From the NCBI GenBank assembly GCA_013397455.1, contig VYZB01000030.1:2617505-2681504 (forward strand): a stretch of DNA of 64,000 bases, written 5' to 3'. Numbering within the stretch: the first letter of the stretch is position 1; the number at the start of each line of letters is the position of its first letter. Below the pieces are notes generated by a model. It was not told the DNA's origin. It did no database searches and saw only the letters and a program-made list of their open reading frames with translations. A program made the translations under genes and the position numbers. Source of the stretch: Crotophaga sulcirostris. Its lineage: Eukaryota; Chordata; Aves; Cuculiformes; Crotophagidae. Of this stretch, positions 26,377 to 38,435 are shown piece after piece.

Positions 26377-29300
26377 TGCAAGTTGTTGTATTCTGTAACT
26401 CACAGTCAAATTTGCAGCCAAACGCTACGTTTTAGGTTTCAGAGAGATCTTGAGTTTACCTTATAATTTCAAGCCAATGCATTTTTAAATGTTGCGGAAC
26501 AGACTCTTTCAATTGAACTTAATCTTCTATTTTTCAGAAGTACAAGTGAAGGGGAGGGGTTTCCCAGCTCTGAAACTGGCTGAACCAGCCTTGCTGGTAC
26601 AAAGGGTACAGTCAAAAAGTAGCAGCCTAAAACTTTGTGGATAAACAGCCCAGATTTAACATGCTCCAAGCACTGTTCTAGTCCTGAAGGGAGGAACTGT
26701 CACTCTTGTCCGTTGTCTGCAGGGTGCCTGTCACTGTATGGTGGGGGGACTGGTCCCACAGCATGCTGAGGGGGTACAAATAACAAGCAGAAATAATAAA
26801 GAGGCAAAAAGAGCAAGAACCACAGTGAATAATTTCTCATTAGGGATCCTAATCTTTTCACTGTGGTGACATGTTTGACTCTGGGGGGGAATTCTACTCA
26901 CTTTCCTTGTAACCAGCTTGAGTGAGGCGTACAGACGAGCAGTTTTGCGAAGCCAGACTGCTGCCCACTCCAACCCTGACCTTCAAAGGGACGCTGGCGA
27001 GGAAAGACCCATTCTGGTGCTGTGCTTGCTTGTTACCCAGCCTTGTGACCTCCTAGTGCTAATTGTGCCTAACTATGCGTGGCAAATTTGTGAAAACAAA
27101 CACATTGCAGTTCTGGAGGTAAAAATGTGATGCTTTGACCACGTAGGTGCCCCAATATATGGCATAACATTCATTAATTAAGATTTTTTAAGACTAGGTG
27201 TTGTGTGAGGTGTTGATTCACTCATTCCCCTAAGGCTCTTGGGCAGGGGAGATATTCTCAGCCACTGACGGAAGCATTAAGACCTTATGAGAACAGCAGC
27301 AGCTTTGCATTGGCAAGAGGCTTTAACCCCCTTAGTAATGGCTTTCAGCATCCCCAGAGGTTGATTATCCTTTCAGAAAACACGGGGAAATCCCAGCAAC
27401 CAAAACAGTGCTGCTCATACATTTTGCAGGAATATTAATTGGATCCTTTAGAAAAAGGGCACTCAAGGACAGACATCCAGAAGGAGCATGTCACATTTTC
27501 CCTTTGGAAATTTTTTTTATCATCTGGATTTTAGATTTTCGTGGAATTTCTGTATCAATGCAGCTTTGTACAGTACCCCTCAGCATCCTTGGTACTGTAC
27601 CTATTGTTTTCAGTGCTGTAAGTTCTGCCTGTGAAAATGCCAAAGATACTCAGTCTTCCTGGCTGACAGATGTTGCTGATTTGCACTTTCACAAAAATAA
27701 CATCTTGGAGGAGAGGGGAAACCAGCACAAAATATATCACCGTCAGTGTCAGTGGGTTTCTATGAAATGAGAAAACATTCCTGTAGTAGAAAACCTGAGT
27801 GGTTTTTTTCTCTCTTGTACCTACAGCTGTGTTTAGCACCTCAAGGTAACAAATTTGTTGAGTCATACAAAGTAAGAACCAACAAAGGTGCCTTGAATTT
27901 TAAGTTTGATATGTACAGTAATTATGTATTAGGCTCTCGTGTCTTCACTCTTAAAATGCAGAAAAGACACAGTCTCTGTCCCAAAGAGTATCCACTAAAA
28001 ATTAGACAAAATTATGCAGGCGCGTAACAACCAGGTGATAACCTTGTTGAAAGGAGAGCAGGAAAATCTGGTTGGATTTGAGAGCTGCAGCGTTGGGAGC
28101 AGAAACAATTAACTCACACTGAAGGATCTCAGCTTTTGTATGACCCTATAGAAAGGTGCTCTAATTTTCCTCTTTCTTCCTCTCTCACCTTTCTGGAGCA
28201 TATTGATTCTTCCAGTAAGTCCGTTTACTTTCCTTAGTTGGGGGATAAAATATAATGGATTTCTTTGAAGTTTGAGTTGGACACAAATAATTGAGTCAGC
28301 GCGGTAATTAGATGTGGACCTTTTTAACATTCCAGGAGACAGCAGCCCTGGCCGTGGGCAGATAAGTAGTTATTCTAACAAGCATAATAATATCACGTTC
28401 TGGAGCTGTGGTGAGGGCAGAGGGAGGGATTATAGATTTCAATGGATCATTTTCCTCTAGTTTTCTGGGCTCCTTGCCTCAGCTCAATAACACAGCAAAT
28501 TCTGCTATGCTAACACATCACTTTACTTTCTCCTAGTAACAGTATTTTAAAACCTGAAAGCAAAAAGAACCAAACAACTGATTTACTGGGGAGAGGCACA
28601 AAGGACAACAACATTGACTCAAAGCCTTTAGAAGGCATTTTAAATTTAAAAACACAGTTGTGCCCCCATGCCACTCAAAAAACCCCTCCAACACCCCCAA
28701 GAAACCAAACCCAAAACTTTATGCAGTCATTTCAATCAAAAATAAAGAAGTTGTAAAATAACAATCACATTTAATGAATAGACCAATAAATACCCTGGAA
28801 GTGCAGTGTTGTCAGTTTGTTGTTGAGTAGGGAGGTACCAGCGACTAAGAAGCAGTCTTGCATGAGATGATTTAGTGGAGGAGCTTTTCCAAGCCAGCTG
28901 GAGAGTATATTATATTTGCAAACTGCAATAAAAGAGAATTGAATTTTAACCTTCCTGCTAGGAAAACATAAAGGACTTATAATTGGCTCTGGATGTGTAA
29001 TATTGAAGAGAGACATATAGTGCAGAGTGCTCATCCATGAGAATAGTAAACTAGCTCACATGTGAATTTATGTTTATTGTAAATTTATTTATTTGTTTGT
29101 CATAAATATATAAAGATTTATAGAGTAGCAATATAGTTGTGTCAAGATCAGACTCCATAAGCTTAAAAGAATTTGGGAGCAACCTGGATATGCCTTTATC
29201 ATATTACTAGGTGTACAATACAGGACAGGTTTATTGTGGCTGCATTTAGTAGCCCTAGCAATAGTCTGAGATAACTTCTGGTAGGTATTGTACAGCAAGG

Positions 29301-30052
29301 TGAAGGGCATGGCTTGCACATTGGGCAGCTGAGTTGGAGGGCAGTGTTTGCAAGAACGTCATCTTGTCAGTCCTTTCAGGGTGAGGAGTAGAAAAATGGG
29401 AAGAAAAAGTCTGAGCAAAGCCTACTTGGGTCACTTGGAATCTTCAGAGAACTTGGGAAGCACAGGTCCAGATTACAAAAAGCTAAGGAATTTCTGTGCT
29501 GCCTTCCATAGGGTTAGGTAAAGATCATCCTTTTTCCTTAGCTATTCAAATAAAGTATGCAATTCAAGTTTGAAATATTCTCTTGCTTCATTATGTTTCA
29601 GCTGGCTTTGTGGTCAGCTGCTCACTGGGACCCATATAAATCAAGTACTGGAAAAAGGACTTCCTTACTACACATCATCTTACAGTAGTAATTAGTAGAA
29701 AATCTGCCTGATATTGTGTCTTAGAAGCAAAGTGAATATTAAAAATAAAAATTATATATTTGCAAGTTAAGAATTAGGACACTAATACTTTATTTGATGT
29801 GTGAGATCAGATTTGTGTACACATTGAATGAAACTGTCATTCCAGTTAAACTGTGTTTAATGTGTGGGATGGGCACCCATTAATAACTATAATGCTGCTA
29901 ATCTGTTTGCTATTATTCCAGAATAATTAAACCTAAACTGAATGAAGAGCACCTTAATTTTCAACATAAGCATATAACTACAAACTAAGCAGTAATGCAA
30001 TTTTTAGGAATCTGCTTTAAATATATATCTTTAGCTATTTCAGGTGAATTTT
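26377..30052. other. Intergenic, no gene seen
   Basis: Non-coding. A second small cluster of five CpGs lies at about 26925-27002. A perfect 10-bp inverted repeat (27568-27577 and 27591-27600) is listed separately. The forward open frame at 27408-27770 (120 codons) is hydrophobic at its N-terminal half but matches no family I know and is best regarded as chance. Confidence 0.55.
27568..27600. repeat. Perfect 10-bp inverted repeat
   Basis: GTACAGTACC and its exact reverse complement GGTACTGTAC are separated by 13 bases, allowing a 10-bp stem with a 13-base loop. The stem is too short for a typical microRNA precursor (about 22 paired bases or more), and flanking bases do not extend the pairing convincingly. 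No function assigned. Confidence 0.85.
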
Positions 30053-30676
30053 CCTGCCCAGGTGGCCAGGAAGACCAACAGCATTCTGATTTGTATCAGA
30101 AACAGTGCAGCCAGCAGAACTGGGGGAGTGATTGTCCCGGTAATCAGCGTTGATGAGGCCGAATCTCGAATCCTGTGTTCTGTTTTAGGCCCCTCAGTAC
30201 ACGAAGGATGTTGATGTGCTACAGAATGTCCAGAGAAGAGCGATGAAGCCAGTGAAGGGTCTATAGTATAAGTCTTACGAGGAGCATCTGAGGGAACTGG
30301 TGTTGTTTAGTCTGTAAAAAAGGAGGGGAGACCTCATCATTCTTTACAACTACCTCAAAGGAGGTTGTAGTGAGGTGGGTGTTGATCTCTTCTTCCAAGT
30401 AACGAGTGATGGGATGAGAGGAAATAGCCTCAAGTTGCACCAGGGGAGGTTTAGACTGGATATTAGAAAAAATTTCTTCACTGAAAGGGTTGTTAAGAAT
30501 TGGAACATACTTCCCAGGGAAGTGTTTGAGTCACCATCCCTGGAGGTATTTAGAAGACAGGTAGATGTGGTGCTTAAGGACATGGTTTAGTGGTGGAGTT
30601 GGCAGTGCTAGGTTTATGGTTGGACTTGATGATCTTAAAGACCTTTTCCAATCTAAACAATTCTGTGATTCTATGA
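30053..30676 (+). mobile_element. CR1 LINE, 5'-truncated 3' end
   Basis: A well-preserved avian CR1 3' portion of about 620 bases. It contains the end of the reverse-transcriptase ORF and the 3'UTR. Within a fragment at 30375-30590 the translated signature [13 protein letters not shown]...W is the conserved C-terminal CR1 motif. The insertion ends in the diagnostic CR1 tail, ATTCTGTGATTCTATGA, at about 30660-30676. Stops and small deletions break the ORF (for example around 30310-30330), so it is dead. Truncation at the 5' end is normal for CR1. Orientation is + because the tail is at the right end. It is younger-looking than the relic near 4.5 kb. Confidence 0.95.
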
Positions 30677-30784
30677 ATATGCCTACATGGGCAGGCCCTG
30701 TAAAAGTGAATGCATGGGCGTCATGTCTCTTGGAGGACATTCCCAAATCTTTCTTAAATTGATTTCGTCCTATTCCATCTGAGC

Positions 30785-30990
30785 AATAGGAGGATCGTGA
30801 GGAAAAACTTTACTTTGAGGGTGATAGTGCACTAGAACAGGCTGCCCAGAGAGGGTGTGGAATCTCTGTCTCTGGAGATATTCAAAACCCACCTGGACAC
30901 ATTCCTATGCAACCTGCTCAAGATGAACCTGCTTTAGCAGTGAGAGCTGATCTAGACAATCTCCAGAGGTCCCCTCCAACCCATCTTGCG
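30785..30990 (+). mobile_element. CR1 LINE fragment, second subfamily
   Basis: About 200 bases matching another avian CR1 3' end. Blocks such as AACAGGCTGCCCAGAGAGG, GGAGATATTCAAAACCCACC and CTGGACACATTCCTATGCAA, then CTCCAGAGGTCCCCTCCAAC, are typical of the CR1 type with a '...cctgctttagca...' block. The terminal ATTCTGTGATTCT motif is missing or decayed. It lies about 110 bases right of the preceding CR1 and belongs to a different subfamily, so it is a separate insertion and not a continuation. Confidence 0.9.
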
Positions 30991-32328
30991 GAGATGAAGG
31001 AACTGAGTATTTAGTCAGCAAATTATCTCATTTGAATTAGAGACACATTTTCTAATTTCATGGGGCAATTAACTGTGGGCATCAATATTTTAATTAGCTT
31101 CTATTTTTCTCTTAAATTAACAGATTGCATACTCTTCTATACTCTGTTTCAGTTTTTTTCTTTTGCTACTCTCAGTGCTGTTACTCTCATTGACTTGCTA
31201 CAAATAAAATGCATTATTTAATACACAACTTCTCATCTATAATCTTTTCCATGTAAAGCCATGAGTTCAACTTTTCTTTTTTCACCCTTTCCTATAGGAT
31301 CATTCTCTCTCAGGTCAAGAATGAGGGGAAATCCTCCTGTCACAAAGGAAAATCAAGGTATGTTTCCAATAAAACTGATAATGGGATCATGGAAATTGAA
31401 TGAGGTCTATCTTAGAATATTCAAGATAATTTTAGAAAAATTCTAGTCCCTGTACCCAAAATGTCTTCAGCCCGTCACAGGTAAAGAAAAGGCAGGCCTA
31501 GACCTAAAAATCCTTTAGTCTGGCAGTGATATGCTCTGAGAGGATGTATTATGGTTTTATATTTCAGTAAAAGGGAAAGAAAAGCAGAGTGTGTGAACTG
31601 GAAGGTATGCAGACAGCCCTAATTGTCCATGAGATCAGAGAATGTCTTTTCTCCAAACACATTTTGCATTTGGATCTTACCACTGGATCTTGGGGGGTAA
31701 CAATTGATAATAAACTGTGGAGGCTTGTGTGTTCATTTTGGAAGTGTTTTTGACTGGAACAGAGACAATCATAGGTTGAAGGATAGTTTCAACGGTGTGG
31801 GTTTGATTTTTCCAACATAAGGATGAGAACTTGATGTGGTCACAGAAAAAACCAGGAGCTACTGAGAGTCCTGAAGAGCAACTGAGGACAGTGCTGTGAC
31901 TTTTCAGAAAAGAGTATTTTAGCTGCCTCTTGGATATGTGGAAGAAAAAAAGGAAAGGGAGATCTGGAGGCTGTGAACAAATCACAGCCCCAGTTATCAC
32001 AAACTGTGCCAGGACAGAGGCTGGAAATTCACAACTCTGATACAGGCCAAGGGATGAAGCTACGACAAGTGACCAGTCTCTTACTGCTCTTTTGTGACAG
32101 TTATTTATTGCACAGCAGTGAGAGATAATGAAGTTCCTTTCCTATTTGAACAGAGTTAATTCTACCTATCAAACCTTCTTTGGTATTGAAAATTCAGAGG
32201 TATAAAACAAATTATTTTTATGCAGCAAGTTCCCAAAAGCCTCCAAGAGAACAAAAATTGAATGAGCTCTTCTGAGAAATATTTTCTTCTCATTCTCTTA
32301 TGTCTTTGGGGAAATGTATGACCTGATG

Positions 32329-32360
32329 ATCTCCATATCTGTGCATCTCCATATCTGTGC
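32329..32360. repeat. 16-bp perfect tandem duplication
   Basis: ATCTCCATATCTGTGC is repeated exactly, head to tail (32329-32344 and 32345-32360). The lack of differences between copies suggests a recent slippage event. Confidence 0.95.
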
Positions 32361-35300
32361 ATCTTCATTCTTATTCTCTTCAGAGTTGAAGTCAAACAAT
32401 CAAAAGTCTAGGTCAAAAGATGTGCAAGAGCAGAGAAAACAATCTGGCTGCAGATGAAGGATTTAGTAAAATGGGTCTTTTATGAGGCCAGCTTCTACAA
32501 AGAGAAAGACAAATGCAATGCCTATGCTATCCCATTAATGTTCTGACTTAATCTAGTGGAGCTGGGATGAGAGAGGAATTTAGTTCTGAGGATGCGTTAT
32601 TATTTCCAAAGCTTTCTGACACTGGTGATGGTGGTTGTGTGCAAGCAATGCTTTAAAGAATCTACTATCAAATGTTAAAAAATAACACCTGTGAGTTATC
32701 TTAGTAGCCCAGTGTTTCTCCAGGAGAGAGCTGGATTGCTCCTTGTCTTTCTGGTTTCTGTATGATGGGGCAGAGAGCACTGAGCAGAGAGCTAATGAGC
32801 CCTCATGAAAGCAGGTAGATCTTGTTGCTTTGCAGAAACTGATGTGCTCAGGCTCTCAGTGGAATCGAGTCAAAATGATTACAGTTCCTACTCGGGGAGA
32901 CTGGTGGCCTGGGACTTAGTTTAAATAAGAGTGAGGGGAAAGACTCTTCTGTTCATTTCAGATGACCTCTGAGGTCATGACATGTATCCCTTGGAACAGT
33001 GTGCAGGTAAAAAATGCATCATATGTGGAATGTGTAAGTCAGATGAGGAATAACAGCTATGAACGATCTCATTCATCTGCGCATAATTTTCAGATTATGT
33101 TGTTGTTACTCAGTGTCACAAGACATTTGTGACTGGGAGAACCAAAACGAAAACATAGACTTGGAACAAAAACCGGTTCATCATGCCAAATTGAAACGGG
33201 TTTTTTTGTAGAGAGCAAATCATGCCTTCCTGCTATGGATGCTTTGGGGTTTCTGTGCAAGAATCGGGCATCTTGCTGTAGTTCAGAGAACTGCAGGAAA
33301 AATATCTTAAATGAACACAAACATTTCAGCATCTCCCCTTGCTAAAGGGAATATATATAGGCATGTTGGGTTGAAAAATCGTCAGAAGGTATTTCCAAAA
33401 AAGAACTAAAAGTCAGACTGCTGTTCTGTTTAGCTTAGGATGAGAAAAAATTATTTGCTAGGACATGGGTTAAGAAAAGGTTGGAAATGTCTGAGAAAAG
33501 TTATGAGTCTTCTCTGTACAAAGACAACCTCATTTTGCTCGAGTAGTGGTGAAAATATGAAATTATCTATATAAATTGATATCTGTTGGAAAACATTATT
33601 TTTCTGCTTCCTTTCAAACTCACCTTCAAAATATTGTGTCCAGAGGGAAAATGTCACAGCTTTTACACACCTGGTCTTTGTCAGGAATGAGAGAAGGAAG
33701 TCAAATCTGCACATAGTTCTCTCCTGAGGTTCTGGTTTGTGGTTAGAAGTGAACCATAGTATAAATGATAACCAGTCCACAAGTCCTCAAATTTCCTTTG
33801 CTCATATAAAAAGCATACATATGTAGAAGATTCATATGTAGAAGTCATAAACCCTGAACTCACTGGTAGTTTTGAAATACGATTCAGTGGAGCTGATGAA
33901 CCTCTGGAAGTGCAGTTGTGCTAGGAACTGGCCTTTAGTTAGTGAAGCTGATAGATGATAAACTTTGGGCTGGACAAGTCTCTGTTTTGCAGTCATGGTC
34001 CTTTTCCTTCTGTCGAGCTTTTTTTTTGGCCATATGAAGGTCAGCACTGTCATGCTCCCAATTTTTTTCATTAGACAAAATCATTTTCCAGACTTATCCT
34101 CTGTGATTTCCAAGGGGTGCTGTAAAACAGCATGCCAAGCCCAATTTAGAGAGGAACTATTATGTTTGAGGCTTTCTATTTGATGTGCTTGGTAAGATAG
34201 TATTTAAATTACACCTGTGGGTTTATTAACTAGCCACACCACGAACCTCATTATGGTCCTGAGATCAAGGTTCACAAACAGGATTTTTATTTTGTTTTTC
34301 TAGCAAATATATATTATATTATTCTGTAAATCGGTGCCTGATCTGGCACAAATGATCAGCTCTGATCAGCATTGTAGATGTAGAGGGATGAACAGAGATA
34401 CACCTATATTTTTATTTACCTACTACATATATCCCTTTATAAAACATTATAACCTTAAAAATTAGCAAGCAAAAGAAGGAAAGCCTACAAGTCAGATAAT
34501 GAGGAGTTTTCTGAGGGATATAGACCTGATGCATTAGGACTTCATACATTGTGCTGCCATAGCGAAAGATTCAAGAAAAGTTTCAGTTACTAATTCTAAT
34601 AAAATCAGTTCAGTTTAGTCACGAAATAAACCAACCTCAGGCCTCAGGCATGATGAGCAATTCCAGTTGAAACCTCCATTTCTTTATGATGAAACTGTCA
34701 AATACTATTAAAAAATCATGAACACAATTTTTTTCTGTAAACAAAGAACACTTCATTATAATATCTGCCATCTGATCTTCTATGCCCAGCATATATTAGC
34801 AATGAAAATTAAATGCCTTTCCTTGAAAAACAAAATATAAAACAAAAGTAACAGAATATATTTTTTACATACATAGAAGGACATGGTTTTATCACATGCA
34901 CATTTATTTTGCTGCAAGCATCTTTTTAAAACAGAATAAATCTCTACTTCTCAGCTGTTTCAGAAAAAAAACACTTCTCCAGTAAAGTTGAGCTCATTTA
35001 CAACAGTTCATTACAGCAAACACAAAGCTCAGTTCCCTACAGAATAGCAACATTAAGAATGATTTGTTTGTTGTTTTATGACCAAATGCCTGTGAATGGT
35101 TCAGTAGTGAACTAATTTCTTTTAATTTTTGCTCATATTAGGATTATCCATCCTTTACTGAAACAGTTTTAAAATCTCTGCCACAAATTGAAAGACCAGA
35201 AAAAAATTCCCTGTAGATCTCACCCTTGTTACTGTAATACAACAGTTTTAGGGTTTTGAAGTTTTGATTTTTTTACTGACATGCAACTTCTTTTCATAAT

Positions 35301-38300
35301 TGAAAATATAAGTGAGGTTTGTTATTTATTTAGTGCTGCTAGGTATTTTAGTGTAGCCAAAATGCAGGGAAAAAATCTGTGTCCTATATCAGTTAAATGT
35401 GAGCCTGTTTGCACCAGAGTATCTATCCTAATGTGACTGATGGATATCTTCATGGGAATCCCTTGGCAGACTTTCTCATTCACTATTCAGCTAAGAAGGG
35501 AATCAGAGCTTGTTCTATTCTTATCTGAGAAACCTTACACATAGATTATAACAATTTTTACTTCTTTCTGTTACTCAGACCACACTGATGGATCTTTTTC
35601 ATTGTGTGCCAGGGAAAACACAATGAGTTCTTCTCAATGAGTCCCATTATCTAGGAGAATCTGAAGGCATAGGACATATGGGGGCTATCAAAATCTGTTT
35701 CCACACTCTACCCCAAAAGTGGGTCAACAGAAAGTCTTCAAAGGCTGGAAAAGGACTGTTCCCTGATATAGTGCCAGTGCATAAATATGGTCCTGTGAAG
35801 CTGTTCCTTACACGCTACAGGCAGATCACATCTATCGTTTTGGATTAAGATAGTGAAGTTCATCAAACACACAAGGCTTTCAACGGTACCAGTAGCACAG
35901 GTTTGAGGATCCAGCTGCTGGACTTCGCAGGGGGCAGAAGGTGAGCAAGCCCTGGCAGCTGGCTGAGTGGAGAACCAGGCTTCATTCCTTCTACTGAAGC
36001 TCCTGCCAGCCACACTGCACCGCTGTGCTCACACGTTCACACCGTCTCTCGCACTCACCCACTCACTCTTTAGTGGATTAACATTGACATTCTTCTTGGA
36101 AAGAATGTGTTCTTCAGAAGCTCATGACTGCAATGTGTGGCTATTTATAAATACCAGCACATCAAATAGTTTTCCTGTATTGCAAAGGAATGTTTCCTAA
36201 TTCTGCAGTGAGATACTACATTTTATGCAGCAGTTGGATGTTTCGTCTGGGTGAATTTTGAGTGGCTCCAGCAGTTTCTTACAAAGTACCACAAAACTCC
36301 TGCTGTTGCAATTCTACCTCAATGCTGAACTAGGAGGAAACTGTTCAGCCTTGCACTAGCAGTGGAGAGCACTGGGTGTTGATAAGAGAAGTTGACTCCA
36401 GATGGATCCAGGCTGCTTTAAGCAGGCTTTCTCTCACTGCATCTGTTCTAGTGTGCCATCTTGTTGGCAGTGACTGGGAATACAGGCGTATTTAAGGTAT
36501 CAAAAGACACAAAAGATTTTTAATAGTGTTATGTGGACCTGAACAAGATAGAGTTAATGACAGCAGTTGTTGTAGCCCTATCTCTTTTTTTGTTCCCACT
36601 ACAGCTTTTTGTAGCACTGTATCAGAGGTGTTCACCATATAACTTCACTGTATGTACACGTCAGCTGCTAAATCTGACATACGTGGCGATTTAAGCTACC
36701 TTTTCCCCAAAAGCTGGAAAGGAATTTGCAAGTCCTTTTTCCCCTTCTGGGTATTTCTGTTAGTCTCATTAGGTTTTAACTGTATCTTGTTTTAATTGTA
36801 AGTAGCAGAAGGGAGTAATTAGGGAAAAAAAGCAGGATGCAGTGTTTTCTGCTCGCAGTGCATTGCCCTACCCACAAATAGTACATTTTAAGAAGTCTTG
36901 AAAAATATTTTCCATTTTATGCTAGAAGTGTTCTCTTGTATTTGGTTCCCCACATTTTTAAAAAGAGATAGAAAAAACAAAAGAAACCTTAGGCTATCTT
37001 GGTAAAGTATTCTCAGTATAAAATGGTTTATAAAAAGCAGTATGAAAATACTATAAATTGGAAGGGGGAAGAAAAAAACTTGGGGAAACAGAAGTGCTGG
37101 AAAACTAGAAAATATTAAACAAAGGGAAAATTTTAGCAAGTGAATTTACAAAGCACGAAAGGTCTAGTTGCTAGGACTTTTTTGAAGGAAGATACCTACT
37201 TACACCATGCCTCAGGTGATGATTCATCAGTCCCCTCATCCCCCTACTAAAAGGACCTATAAAGGAAAGCAAATTCAAGAGTCGGAGACCCTGTGGCACA
37301 AAAGTCTTTTCCACCAAAGATCTAACCTGTAAATCTGGGAATTGTTAGTATAATGTTCTAGATAGCTGATTTTAACTACTGTGGTTTGGAGAACCAGGAG
37401 AATTAAGTATACTGCTTTCATGAAGAATTTATATGCTTCAGACTGTGCATGTGAAGATTATTTATAGAGTTAAGTCCACGAAAGCTGTTTAGTCTGGGAG
37501 AAGATGGAAACCAATGGGCAACAAAACATTGATTGAGACATGATACCTGGACTCAACAACTACAAGGGAGTTAAAATAACAATAACTCAATAACCAGTTG
37601 GGAAAGTGCTGTTTTCCAGGCCCCAGGCAGTTACACAGCTGGCTTGCCAAGTCTGAGATCCCAGAGATCAAAAAGAATATGAATCTTAAAAGTTCTTCAT
37701 TGGAACAAGAAAGGAAGGAGTGGGTTGTGAGCAGCTGCCTGGGGATGAGAGGAAGAGTCTGAAAAAGAATGAGAATGCAGCTGAGTCCAAAGATGGAGAT
37801 AGATGAACAGGCTGGGAAAATGTGGGATGAATCTCTCTGCTGCACAGCACTTATTTCAGCAGCAGGTGGAAGTAAATCCTAGTGCACCTGGGCATATGGC
37901 AACTAGAAATACTTTATTCCCATAAGGATTTGCACTGATACCCAGGCTTGTGATGGGGGTTGATTTTAATTTGACAAGGAAGAAGGCAAAATCTAAAACT
38001 GAATTTTGGAGGTGAAATTCCCTCATAGTTTGTGATTTGGGTTTTTCGGTGCTAATATTTCCCTGAACTATCCAAGCTGTACTTTCTAGTGGATACATTT
38101 CTAGTCAGCTTTATTCACAAGGATCTGTAAAGTGCTAATACTTTTGTTTATCAGGTAATGTTCATCGAGCTGCTTCGTGCTGGCTGAGCTGCAGTAATTG
38201 CTGGCGTTCCTGTCCATTACTGGTCAGCGGAAAAAGAAAATTTTAAACTCCAAGTAAAAGAATGCATTGCATTGGAATTGTCTGTGAAGTAAGTCCTTTT

Positions 38301-38351
38301 CAGTTGAACTCCTCTGGAAAACACATCACGTTTGAACATGATTACGACATA

Positions 38352-38435
38352 CTCCCTTTTCCTTCTTTCCCTCCCTCTTCTGCCCCATCCCCCTTTTTTC
38401 CCCCTTCTTATTCTCCCTCCTTTTCCTCTTTTTCT
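38352..38435. repeat. Polypyrimidine tract
   Basis: Some 84 bases of almost uninterrupted C and T, with three purine interruptions (a G near 38382 and A near 38387 and 38410). On the opposite strand it is a long polypurine run. Such tracts can form H-DNA and are frequent in vertebrate intergenic DNA. Confidence 0.85.

Noticed and set aside
27408..27770. 120-codon frame with a hydrophobic N-terminal half
   Set aside because: Considered as a small membrane protein, but the hydrophobic part arises from T-rich DNA, a hairpin lies inside it, and no family is recognised.
30375..30590. 71-codon forward frame as a gene
   Set aside because: It is a remnant of the CR1 reverse-transcriptase C-terminus inside the element at 30053-30676, not a host gene.
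35935..35946. Donor-like CAGAAG|GTGAGC in a GC-richer spot
   Set aside because: No acceptor, open frame or second exon could be paired with it; isolated donor matches are frequent.
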